This document shows, piece after piece, positions 1 through 6,173 of a stretch of DNA of 7,328 bases. The DNA lies in assembly GCA_903875815.1 (NCBI GenBank), contig CAIQXR010000116.1, positions 1 to 7,328 on the forward strand, in the 5' to 3' direction. Both the position numbers and the translations under genes were made by a program. How positions within the stretch are numbered: position 1 is the stretch's first letter; each line of letters opens with the position of its first letter. The notes beneath the pieces were generated by a model that saw only the letters and a program-made list of their open reading frames with translations, made no database searches and was not told the origin of the DNA. Source of the stretch: an uncultured Actinomycetes bacterium. Its GTDB lineage: Bacteria; Actinomycetota; Actinomycetes; Nanopelagicales; Nanopelagicaceae.

Positions 1-320
1 AGTGAAGACATCGGATCTTGGAAGATCATCGAGATCGACTTGCCACGAATCTTGCGAATATCTTCTTGGCTTGCAGAAATAATGTCGATATCGCCCTCTT
101 CGCGATGAACGATTACTTCACCGCTGATCTGAGTGCGCTTGGGATTATGAAGACCCATGATTGCCATGCTGGAAACAGACTTACCCGAACCTGATTCACC
201 CACAATAGCCAACGTCTCACCGCGAGCCACGGTGAATGAGATGTCATCGGTAGCGCGGACAAGGCCGGCCTCGGTAGGGAATGTGACAGAGAGATGCTTA
301 ACTTCGATAAATGGTTTCAT
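1..320 (-). CDS. ABC transporter ATP-binding protein, DppD/OppD type (partial, 5' end only)
   Basis: This is the cytoplasmic ATPase that would power the peptide-type importer encoded next to it. Only the first 106 codons lie in the window; the gene runs off the left edge. Visible landmarks are the Walker A motif GESGSGKS at residues 41-48 and the Q-loop FQDPMSS at residues 100-106. FQDPMSSL is typical of the DppD/OppD/DppF/OppF group. The N-terminus (MKPFIEVKHLSV) is the usual short beta-strand lead-in. The Walker B, signature and C-terminal oligopeptide-binding regions are outside the window, so DppD and DppF cannot be fully separated. DppD is favoured because the gene directly follows a permease gene. 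The start codon overlaps the permease stop in an ATGA arrangement, which indicates translational coupling. The open frame lacks a stop only because of truncation. Family assignment is secure; the exact substrate is unknown. Confidence 0.93.
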   Translation of the reverse strand, partial: MKPFIEVKHLSVTFPTEAGLVRATDDISFTVARGETLAIVGESGSGKSVSSMAIMGLHNPKRTQISGEVIVHREEGDIDIISASQEDIRKIRGKSISMIFQDPMSS

Positions 321-1315
321 GCGACTCTCACTCGTGGGTCAAGAATGGAATAGGCGATATCAACCAGGAAGTTGAAGACCAAAATAAATGTTGCGGCTAG
401 CAGAGTTGTACCAACGATGACGGGTAGATCAAGCGTCTGAGTAACGGCCTTAATCGAAAGCTGGCCAAGTCCCGGTAATTGGAAGATCTGCTCGGTAATG
501 ATTGCACCACCGAGGAGGGCACCAAAGTCCAGACCTGCCTGCGAAATGATTGGTGAGAGCGCAGTCCGGAGATTGTGCTTGATCAAAACTTTTCGCTCTG
601 GCACACCCTTTGCGCGCGCAGTACGAATGAAATCTTCACCAGATGTTTCGATAACGCTGCCGCGAGTAAGACGGGTGTAGATCGCAGCTGATACCAACGC
701 GAGGGTAAGCCACGCGAAGATGAAGTTCTTAAAGAAGCCCCATGGATCGCTAAATGGCGAGATCCACATACCTTGCGAAATTGGATCGATCCAGTGAGCA
801 AGGAACGCGCCGATATAAATAAGTAGACCAAGTACGAAGGTGGGAAGAGAAGTTCCGACGAGTACAAAGATATTTGCGATGCGATCGATTGGACCGCCGC
901 GGAAACGAGCAGCAAGAATTCCAAGTGAGACACCAAGGATCATCCACATAATAAATGCACCCAGTGCGAGTGAGAAAGTAACTGGGAAACGTGATGCGAT
1001 TAAGTGGGTGACGCAATCATTGTTATTAAAGGAATAGCCGAGTGAGGGTGCTGGGCATTGGAAAGATGCTGTGCCTTCACCAATTGTTGTACCTACGAAG
1101 AGGCCTTTGATGAAGTGCAGCCATTCAGTAATAAGTGGTTGATCGAGTCCCAGCCGATGCATATTGGCAGCAATCTTCTGTGGGCTGCAGTGTGTGCCGC
1201 ATGAGATCGCCGCAGCAGTGCCACGAATGCTATAGAAGATCGAGAAGACCACTGCGCTCAGCGCAGTCAAGATAGTTAGCGACGAGAAGAATCTCTTAGC
1301 TATGTACTTAATCAT
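317..1315 (-). CDS. ABC transporter permease, DppB/OppB type
   Basis: One of the two membrane subunits of the importer, 332 residues, the usual size for the family. A short cytoplasmic start (MIKYIAKRFF) leads into the first membrane segment at about residues 10-30. A long external loop follows, with four cysteines (39, 43, 87, 101) that could form two disulfides; I recall such cysteines in actinobacterial relatives. The remaining membrane segments lie between about residue 105 and 325. The cytoplasmic EAA-type loop that docks on the ATPase is at about 228-250 (DFIRTARAKGVPERKVLIKH), followed by the family-typical EQIFQLPGLGQLS and ending in ILDPRVR. The start ATG has a good ribosome site AGGTGG at 1325-1330, nine bases upstream. 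It overlaps the downstream ATPase gene by four bases. A 186-base gap separates it from the binding-protein gene. Peptide, nickel or other small solute cannot be distinguished from sequence. Confidence 0.95.
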   Translation of the reverse strand: MIKYIAKRFFSSLTILTALSAVVFSIFYSIRGTAAAISCGTHCSPQKIAANMHRLGLDQPLITEWLHFIKGLFVGTTIGEGTASFQCPAPSLGYSFNNNDCVTHLIASRFPVTFSLALGAFIMWMILGVSLGILAARFRGGPIDRIANIFVLVGTSLPTFVLGLLIYIGAFLAHWIDPISQGMWISPFSDPWGFFKNFIFAWLTLALVSAAIYTRLTRGSVIETSGEDFIRTARAKGVPERKVLIKHNLRTALSPIISQAGLDFGALLGGAIITEQIFQLPGLGQLSIKAVTQTLDLPVIVGTTLLAATFILVFNFLVDIAYSILDPRVRVA

Positions 1316-1380
1316 GGGGCTATTCCACCTAATGTTGGCGCGATACGCAAGTTACAAACACGGTTATCAACTGAGAGATC

Positions 1381-1411
1381 GATATCGATTAGATATCGAT
1401 CTGATATCGAA
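1381..1411. repeat. Three GATATCGA direct repeats with 11-bp phasing, candidate operator for the DppB-type permease gene
   Basis: GATATCGA occurs at 1381-1388, 1392-1399 and 1403-1410, each copy starting exactly 11 bp after the last. The first sits inside a perfect 12-bp palindrome, ATCGATATCGAT, at 1378-1389. The cluster is in the gap between the binding-protein gene and the permease gene, below the terminator hairpin and about 65-95 bp above the permease ATG. Regular one-turn spacing is what protein-binding arrays look like. A weak promoter could lie just downstream on the minus strand: TAACTT (1354 to 1349) fits the TANNNT pattern, which would place the repeats about 40-70 bp upstream of its start point. 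Seen: the repeats and spacing. Inferred: regulator binding and the promoter, the latter weakly. The bound factor is unknown. Confidence 0.55.
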
Positions 1412-1430
1412 TTGCTATCAATGATGAAAT

Positions 1431-1467
1431 GAAAGTGGCCCAAGCGATGAACGCTTGAGCCACCTTC
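1431..1467 (-). terminator. Rho-independent terminator/attenuator after the solute-binding protein gene
   Basis: Bases 1431-1446 pair with 1452-1467 around a five-base loop. Read as plus-strand RNA there are two mismatches (A1434/C1464 and C1440/A1458). Read as minus-strand RNA both become U-G or G-U wobbles, giving a continuous 16-bp stem, so the structure is built for minus-strand transcripts. The minus-strand tail reads TTTCATTTC, a moderately U-rich run. It lies 35 bases after the binding-protein stop and about 115 bases before the permease start. Expected effect: most transcripts end here, with some read-through or a new promoter serving the permease and ATPase genes. Confidence 0.75.
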
Positions 1468-1488
1468 GAGGTCACTTCATAGTGCCTC
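1468..1488 (-). other. Small hairpin directly before the terminator
   Basis: GAGG (1468-1471) and CACT (1473-1476) pair with AGTG (1481-1484) and CCTC (1485-1488) around the tetraloop at 1477-1480, with one bulged base (T1472). It starts 14 bases after the binding-protein stop on the minus strand and abuts the larger terminator hairpin. Two stacked hairpins at the end of an abundant mRNA could protect its 3' end from exonucleases. The structure is read directly; the role is inferred. Confidence 0.4.
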
Positions 1489-1501
1489 TAGTAAGCGAGT
1501 A

Positions 1502-3283
1502 TTACTGCTTGACGTAGAGGTTTGTGAAGATAAGTGATCCCTGTGGAAGCCAGAACTGCGCTCCACCGACCTGTGAACCCCACTGGTACTGCTCCTTGTT
1601 GAAGATAGGAGGAGTGATCCAGAACTGGTCCATTGCATCCTGTGCAAGTCCACGCCACAACTCAGCTTGCTTTGTGCGGTTGGTCTCGCCAGTAGCTGCT
1701 ACAGCCTTAGCTGCGAATGCTGGGTAAGCAGCATCGTTCCAGTTTTGGTTGAGGTCGAAGCCACCATCCTTGATGAATAGTGGTGGGATTGTTGTTGAAG
1801 CGTTAGCCCAGTCAGCAGCCCATCCAGCGCGAGAGAGATCTCCCTGCTTTGATGTGTTCTGAACTGTTGAGTAGTAAGTACCTGAGTTGATGAAGTTGAA
1901 TGTAACAGCAAGACCTGCTGCTGTCATCGCGTTCTTGAAGAAGACAGATACTTTCTGGCTGGTGGAGTTGTTAGGGAGATCGATTGAGAATCCCTGCTTT
2001 GGATCGGTAACACGTGCATATGTTGCTGGGCAGCTGGTCTTTGCCTTAGCAAGGAGAGTTGCTGCATATGCGGTATTTCCAGCTGTCTTGAAGTTGGAAT
2101 CGTGGATGTTACCGGTTGTCTGGCCGTAGTCAGGTCCAAGCAATGGGCTGACTGGTGAATCGCCGACAGTTCCGTAGAAGCGTGTTCCACCTGCGAGGTC
2201 GATGATCTTCTGTGTTGGCCAGGCGTAGAAAATAGCCTTGCGAACATCGAGGCAATCAAGGTGACCCTTGGCAATGTTGAATGCGTAATAACGAACATAT
2301 GGGCTGTTGGCGTTGAGGCCACGTGTACCTGTGTTTGCGTTATTGAAGAATGCAACGTTATTTGCAGGGTTAAGGCCCTGGTCGTAGTTGATTGCATTCT
2401 TTGTTGTGTCATTCAAGAAGATCTGGTCGCGAGTATCTTCAGCAACGCTGAAGCGCATAACGACTGAATCTGGGAATGCTGGGCGGATTGAGTCAGTTGC
2501 CTTGTTCCACATTGGGTTACGGACAAGCTGAAGCTGGTTTCCGATTGTGTACTGAGCAATCTTGTATGGTCCAAGTGCCCAAGGCTTCTTGTCATAGTTT
2601 GCGCCACCAGTTGCAGAATTCTGATCTACAGATTCCTTGACTGGAGACATTGCTGGGTATGAACCGAAGTAGTTGAAGTCACCGATCGCCTTGTTCAAGT
2701 GGAAAGTAATTGTGTTTCCAGAACAGGTAACAGCCTTATCGTAATAAGCCTGGCCGGTCTTCTTGTAAGGTCCGAGGTAAAGTGAATTGCCATCCTTGTC
2801 GACTGGGATGTCGAGGTACTGGATTGCATATGAAGGACCATCAGTGATGACATCCTGAGCAAAAGCACGTGAAACACCGTACTTCTCATCAGCACATGTA
2901 ACGACTGAACCATCTTCCCACTTGATGCCGCTCTTAAGTGTGAAAGACCAAGTCTTTCCACCATCAGTAGCTGTACCTGTTGTTGTTGCTAGGTCAGGAA
3001 CAATTGTTGCTCCAGCAACACCAGTTACAGGTGTGTAGCTTGTCAGTGAACGGAATACATATGAGTTAAGGAATGCGATGTCCTGGCCGGTGTAAACACG
3101 GGCTGGGTCAACGTGGTTGAGCTGATCTGCGTGGGTCACGTAGATGAGAGTTCCGCCAGTGCGACCAACAACTGCCTGGGCGCTGATCGATGTCGCTGCA
3201 ACTACAGAAGATGCAATTGCTGCAACAGCGAAGAATGAAACACTCTTCTTGTGACGAGAAAAGAATCCGTTAAAGGATGTCAT
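1502..3283 (-). CDS. ABC transporter substrate-binding protein, family 5 (DppA/OppA-like)
   Basis: Extracytoplasmic receptor that captures the solute and hands it to the permease pair; 593 residues, somewhat longer than the family average. A signal peptide is clear: basic start (RHKKS, 10-14), hydrophobic core to about 31, and an AQA/VVG cleavage site after residue 37. No lipobox cysteine is present, unlike most Gram-positive binding proteins. Family-5 landmarks include GGTLIYVTHADQLNHVDPA (43-61), IVPDLATT (94-101), the TWSFTLKSGIKWEDG block (111-125), LGPYKIAQYTIGNQLQLVRNPMW and LDCLDVRKAIFYA. Four cysteines (C130, C187 and two in the second half) may form external disulfides. The ATG is preceded by AGGGGG at 3295-3300, 11 bases upstream. 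The gene lies between the two permease genes, which is unusual, and has its own leader and terminator. The ligand (oligopeptide, dipeptide or other) cannot be read from sequence. Confidence 0.95.
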   Translation of the reverse strand: MTSFNGFFSRHKKSVSFFAVAAIASSVVAATSISAQAVVGRTGGTLIYVTHADQLNHVDPARVYTGQDIAFLNSYVFRSLTSYTPVTGVAGATIVPDLATTTGTATDGGKTWSFTLKSGIKWEDGSVVTCADEKYGVSRAFAQDVITDGPSYAIQYLDIPVDKDGNSLYLGPYKKTGQAYYDKAVTCSGNTITFHLNKAIGDFNYFGSYPAMSPVKESVDQNSATGGANYDKKPWALGPYKIAQYTIGNQLQLVRNPMWNKATDSIRPAFPDSVVMRFSVAEDTRDQIFLNDTTKNAINYDQGLNPANNVAFFNNANTGTRGLNANSPYVRYYAFNIAKGHLDCLDVRKAIFYAWPTQKIIDLAGGTRFYGTVGDSPVSPLLGPDYGQTTGNIHDSNFKTAGNTAYAATLLAKAKTSCPATYARVTDPKQGFSIDLPNNSTSQKVSVFFKNAMTAAGLAVTFNFINSGTYYSTVQNTSKQGDLSRAGWAADWANASTTIPPLFIKDGGFDLNQNWNDAAYPAFAAKAVAATGETNRTKQAELWRGLAQDAMDQFWITPPIFNKEQYQWGSQVGGAQFWLPQGSLIFTNLYVKQ

Positions 3284-3297
3284 AGGACGTTAGTCCC
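3284..3297 (-). promoter_or_regulatory. Hairpin overlapping the ribosome site of the binding-protein gene
   Basis: On the minus-strand RNA, GGAC pairs with GUCC around the loop UAAC (3285-3296), extended by a G-U pair to 3284/3297. The left arm uses part of the Shine-Dalgarno run AGGGGG (3295-3300) and the right arm ends at the base before the start codon (3283). Such a short stem could tune initiation, or shorten the effective distance between the ribosome site and the ATG from 11 bases. The pairing is visible; the function is inferred and the stem is short. Confidence 0.35.
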
Positions 3298-3312
3298 CCT
3301 TTACTTGTCATG

Positions 3313-3344
3313 CCGAACTCGGAATGAGCCCGGACTCGGCCGAG
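3313..3344. repeat. Paired CCGRACTCGG repeats and a CTCGGCCGAG palindrome in the binding-protein leader
   Basis: CCGAACTCGG (3313-3322) and CCGGACTCGG (3330-3339) are 9/10 identical, start 17 bp apart, and each is nearly self-complementary. The second merges into the perfect 10-bp palindrome CTCGGCCGAG at 3335-3344. They sit 30-61 bp upstream of the binding-protein start codon, a place where a repressor or activator site would be expected. The bases are unusually GC-rich for the window. A regulator role is inferred only. Confidence 0.4.
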
Positions 3345-3465
3345 CGACCACTATGAAGAAAACTTCATGGAGGGCAGGACTCTCGACCTAGGGTTTAGGT
3401 GAACGAGAGTTTAACGGGGGGTTACTACTTTTGGGTAGCCAGAAGCGGCTACTTCTGAGGGTGAT

Positions 3466-4455
3466 TTAGCGGTCTGAGCGTGAATCAAGCGCATCGCGGA
3501 GGCCATCACCGAAGAGATTGAGGGCCAAGACCACGGCGATGATCATCGCGGCCGGGATCACGAGATACCACGAGTCGCGCTGCCAGTAGTTCGAGGCATC
3601 ATTGAGGACCAGACCCCAGGTCGCAGCGGGAGCTTGAACGCCGACGCCCAAGAAGGAGAAGGTCGCCTCAGTCGCTAAATAGCCAGGGAGCGAGATGGTG
3701 AGATAGACGATCGCGATCGGCCAGAGGTTCGGCAAGATTTCGCGGAAGATGATGCGGGTATTGGATGCGCCAAGCGCTTTTGCCGCCAAGACGAATTCCT
3801 TCTCGCGAATAGTGAGAACTTGCGAGCGCATCACGCGATAGAGACCTGGCCAGCTGAAAATTACTAGGAAGGTCACCAGCACGATGATGCGAGCACCATT
3901 TCCTTGCGCCAGACCTGAATTGGTCACGATCAAGGTAAGCGGTGTGGAGAGTGCAATAAAGAGGAAGATCAATGGGAATGCGAGCAAGAAGTCGGCAATA
4001 CGGCCAATCAGGTTATCGACCCAGCCACCAAAGAGCGCGGAAACAATTCCGAGAACCATGCCAAGTAATACATATACGATCGAGGTAATGATCGCGACAG
4101 TGAATGAGATGCGAGCGCCGTAAGTAAGTAGGGCGAAGAGATCGCGACCAGTGCCTTGCTCAAAGCCGAATGGGTGGTGCCAGCTAATGCCATTGAAGTT
4201 GCCCTTAGGAACTCCCTGGTCGCTGAGGACTCCTGAATAAGTTTCGTTGGGATTAACGTGGAAGATCGCAGTGAAGATGGGTGCACCGAAAGCAAGCACA
4301 ATAAAGAAGAGTGCGACAAAGCCACCGGCCATCGCCACTTTATTCTTCTTTAGGCGACGCCATGCGATCTGACGCGGGCTCTGCTGAACCAGTGATGCCT
4401 GCTCGCTGGCAGTCTTATCCGCTGCCTGACGTGCCTTGCTCTTCAAGCTAACCAT
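3466..4455 (-). CDS. ABC transporter permease, DppC/OppC type
   Basis: Second membrane subunit of the importer, 329 residues. A basic cytoplasmic N-terminus of about 39 residues with the OppC-type lead-in RQIAWRRLKKNKVAMAGG (28-45) enters membrane segment 1 at about 40-62. After an external loop (HPFGFEQGTGRDLFA, the usual LGTDxxGRDxxS position) come the remaining segments. The EAA-type loop for ATPase docking is at about 220-243 (EFVLAAKALGASNTRIIFRE, then ILPN), followed by TEATFSFLGVGVQAP, a strong DppC-family block. It ends in LFGDGLRDALDSR. The ATG has AAAGG at 4464-4468, eight bases upstream. The gene is 37 bases after the hydrolase stop, so the two are probably co-transcribed, and it is first in the transporter set rather than following DppB. 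Confidence 0.95.
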   Translation of the reverse strand: MVSLKSKARQAADKTASEQASLVQQSPRQIAWRRLKKNKVAMAGGFVALFFIVLAFGAPIFTAIFHVNPNETYSGVLSDQGVPKGNFNGISWHHPFGFEQGTGRDLFALLTYGARISFTVAIITSIVYVLLGMVLGIVSALFGGWVDNLIGRIADFLLAFPLIFLFIALSTPLTLIVTNSGLAQGNGARIIVLVTFLVIFSWPGLYRVMRSQVLTIREKEFVLAAKALGASNTRIIFREILPNLWPIAIVYLTISLPGYLATEATFSFLGVGVQAPAATWGLVLNDASNYWQRDSWYLVIPAAMIIAVVLALNLFGDGLRDALDSRSDR

Positions 4456-4492
4456 TCTTCCTACCTTTCGTTACAGGGAAGATCATAACCAG

Positions 4493-5365
4493 TTAAGCCA
4501 GATAGCCCAATGCACTTTTAACGATCTCCGAGCGCTTATTCTCACCTAAAGAGATGTGCCCCTCGCCGGGAACGAACTTCAATTCGGCTGTAGGAATCTT
4601 GCTTGCTAGCCACTTGCCATGAGCGTGGGGCACCATGAAGTCATCATCGCCCTGCCAAAGCTCTACTGGCTGAGTGATTGCAGTGATATCAAAGCCCCAC
4701 GGTTGAACAAAGGCGAGATCATCATCCATCCAGCCGTAATAACCCTCGACCAAAGCATGGCGAAAATCAGCAGCATCGTGATCTGCGATGCCTGCGCTCC
4801 ACGCTGCCTTATCTGCATCACCAATCAAGCCACCAAAGGCTTCGATCAGGCTTGCGCCAGTTACTGTCGCTATGGGTTGGGAATTTTCTTGCATCCATTT
4901 TTCGATAGCCGCAGCTCCTTGTACTGCTGCGCCAAATTCGACGTGATTCTCTTCGCCCATTCCTTCTAGGAAGTTCAAATCCGAAGCACCAAATTCGCCC
5001 ACTCCAGCGATGCTGATTGCCGCCCGCGAACCGGGCAGAGTTGTATCTGCCAGGCAATGTGGTCCTCCACCCGACCATCCGATGGAAACAAAAGTAGATG
5101 CGCCGAAGTGCTCAACGAGTGCGGCAATATCAGTGGTGTTATCGACAACGCTTCGACCAACCCGACGAGCACTTCGTCCATAGCCAGCGCGCGAATAAGC
5201 AATCGCAAAACCACCTTGTGCTTCAACTTCGGCTAACCACGCATCCCACTTTTTACAGGCCCCGGGTGTGCCATGGTGGAAGACGACTGCCTGGCCGGCC
5301 GGATTGCCAGCGGTCAATACTTCAAGATGACGACCGTCGGGTAAAGAAATGGTGTGTTCATTCAT
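4493..5365 (-). CDS. Alpha/beta-hydrolase fold protein
   Basis: Cytoplasmic serine hydrolase of 290 residues with no signal peptide. The family elements are in order: oxyanion-loop HHGTPG (30-35), a YSRAGYGRS block (57-65), the nucleophile elbow GWSGG with Ser98, the acid in GDDDFMVP (probably Asp242) and the catalytic His270 in GEGH. All three catalytic residues are present, so it should be active. Possible reactions include ester, amide or peptide hydrolysis, and the sequence does not settle which. It sits between a response-regulator gene (19 bases upstream) and the DppC-type permease gene (37 bases downstream), all on one strand, suggesting an operon and perhaps action on an imported solute. 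The start is odd: GGAG touches the ATG with no spacer, and an in-frame TGA lies just upstream, so no longer start exists. Initiation may rely on coupling to the preceding gene. Confidence 0.9.
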   Translation of the reverse strand: MNEHTISLPDGRHLEVLTAGNPAGQAVVFHHGTPGACKKWDAWLAEVEAQGGFAIAYSRAGYGRSARRVGRSVVDNTTDIAALVEHFGASTFVSIGWSGGGPHCLADTTLPGSRAAISIAGVGEFGASDLNFLEGMGEENHVEFGAAVQGAAAIEKWMQENSQPIATVTGASLIEAFGGLIGDADKAAWSAGIADHDAADFRHALVEGYYGWMDDDLAFVQPWGFDITAITQPVELWQGDDDFMVPHAHGKWLASKIPTAELKFVPGEGHISLGENKRSEIVKSALGYLA

Positions 5366-5384
5366 CTCCGAAGTAAATCAGGAA

Positions 5385-6107
5385 TTAGATCTCATGCGGA
5401 AGCGGATCCGCCAATCGGAATCCGACGCTTCGAATAACAGCGATGACTTCCGGGCCACCATGAGCGCGAATCTTGGTGCGAATCCGCGAGGCATGACTAT
5501 CGACAATATGGTCGGTGCCGATCCCCTTCATGACGCCAATCGCTTCCAGGATTTGGTTCCGCGAGAAGACGCGTTGCGGATTTTCCATAAGAAGTTGTAG
5601 GAATTGATATTCGGTATTGGTGAGCTGAACATGCGTCTCGCCAATCGTGAATGAATGTTGGGAGAGATCCATCTGCATCGGACCCCACGTCAAAATATTG
5701 GCGCGTGGTGCGCGTTGAGTCTGACCGCGTTTGAGCTGTTGGGTGATGCGCGAAGTTAAGACTTTGCTGACGATTGGCTTGGAGACATAATCATCGGCGC
5801 CAGCGGCCATTGCCATCTCTTCATCAACAACTTCATTTCGACTGGTGAGCATCAGGATCGGCACAGTTGATGCGGCGCGAATCCAGCGGCAGATTTCAAG
5901 GCTCTGCAGTGGCGCGTGGCCGATATGAAGAATAACCAAGCTGTAATCATGTTGTTCGAAAATTTCACGCGCTTCCATGGGGGATGGAGTGTCATAGACG
6001 ACAAATCCCATCAGTTCGAGATGTAGGCGAATAGTGAGTCGATCGTCGCTGTTATCTTCGATCAGCAGGACATTATTAGGAATCGTGGTGAGTTCGGAGA
6101 TATCCAT
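5385..6107 (-). CDS. OmpR/PhoB-family response regulator with an atypical receiver domain
   Basis: DNA-binding transcription regulator of 240 residues, normal length for the family. The receiver domain (about 11-130) keeps the acidic pair E17-D18 (LLIEDNSDD), the switch Thr88 (LMLTSR) and Lys110 (VSKP). The phosphoacceptor aspartate is replaced by His61: VILHIGHAP stands where VLLDLMLPG is usual. The codon at 5925-5927 is clearly CAT on the minus strand. A winged-helix domain follows (about 137-235), with recognition helix IVDSHASRIRTKI (201-213) and wing VIRSVGFRL (224-232). It therefore should bind DNA but cannot be phosphorylated in the standard way. No sensor kinase is adjacent in the window. 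GGGG at 6113-6116 lies five bases upstream of the ATG. It is divergent from the membrane-protein gene and 19 bases before the hydrolase gene. Confidence 0.95.
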   Translation of the reverse strand: MDISELTTIPNNVLLIEDNSDDRLTIRLHLELMGFVVYDTPSPMEAREIFEQHDYSLVILHIGHAPLQSLEICRWIRAASTVPILMLTSRNEVVDEEMAMAAGADDYVSKPIVSKVLTSRITQQLKRGQTQRAPRANILTWGPMQMDLSQHSFTIGETHVQLTNTEYQFLQLLMENPQRVFSRNQILEAIGVMKGIGTDHIVDSHASRIRTKIRAHGGPEVIAVIRSVGFRLADPLPHEI

Positions 6108-6125
6108 ATCGGCCCCATTCGTACG

Positions 6126-6145
6126 GTGAGAAAATCGTGAGAAAA
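6126..6145. promoter_or_regulatory. Tandem 11-bp-spaced direct repeat, candidate site for the neighbouring response regulator
   Basis: The nine-base word GTGAGAAAA occurs at 6126-6134 and again, perfectly, at 6137-6145, start to start 11 bp. A degraded third copy (GCGAAACGA, 5/9 matches) continues the same phase at 6148-6156. OmpR/PhoB-family regulators bind head-to-tail as dimers to direct repeats of this spacing. The site is in the divergent gap, 18-38 bp upstream of the regulator's own ATG and at about -60 to -41 for a start point at 6186. This fits activation of the plus-strand genes together with autoregulation. The repeats are seen; the bound protein is inferred. Confidence 0.6.
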
Positions 6146-6173
6146 CTGCGAAACGATCGCTAAGTTATTTCCG

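Larger units (their letters stand above)
3284..3465 (-). promoter_or_regulatory. Structured 182-base leader between the DppC-type permease and the binding-protein gene
   Basis: This non-coding gap is long for an operon with otherwise short spacings. It contains a strong bulged hairpin at 3379-3410 (ACTCTCG pairs with CGAGAGT, then ACCTA with TAGGT, with a GAA bulge), a six-pair hairpin ATGAAG/CTTCAT at 3353-3368 and another, GTAGCC/GGCTAC, at 3435-3452. None is followed by a U-run on the minus strand, so none is a convincing terminator. I do not recognise a known riboswitch class and find no convincing sigma-70 promoter. Likely the gap carries the binding-protein promoter and/or mRNA structures. 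The hairpins are seen; their roles are inferred. Confidence 0.45.

Noticed and set aside
157..375. 72-codon plus-strand open frame across the ATPase/permease junction
   Set aside because: Antisense to the Walker A region and to the overlapping start of two clear transporter genes.
1381..1411. GATATCGA repeats considered as replication-origin iterons or a CRISPR remnant
   Set aside because: Only three short units, no AT-rich unwinding region, no dnaA or rep gene, and no spacers; an operator is simpler.
1924..2412. 162-codon open frame on the minus strand inside the binding-protein gene
   Set aside because: It is a shifted frame of a well-supported family-5 binding protein; its translation is low in family-like motifs, rich in Ser/Thr/Gln/His, and has no ribosome site.
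3435..3452. GTAGCC/GGCTAC hairpin considered as terminator of the DppC-type permease gene
   Set aside because: On the minus strand it is followed by CCAAAAGTAG with no U-run, and the stem is only six pairs.
4619..4969. 116-codon plus-strand open frame opposite the hydrolase
   Set aside because: Antisense to conserved hydrolase sequence; its Cys- and Ile-rich translation resembles no protein family, and no promoter or ribosome site is seen.
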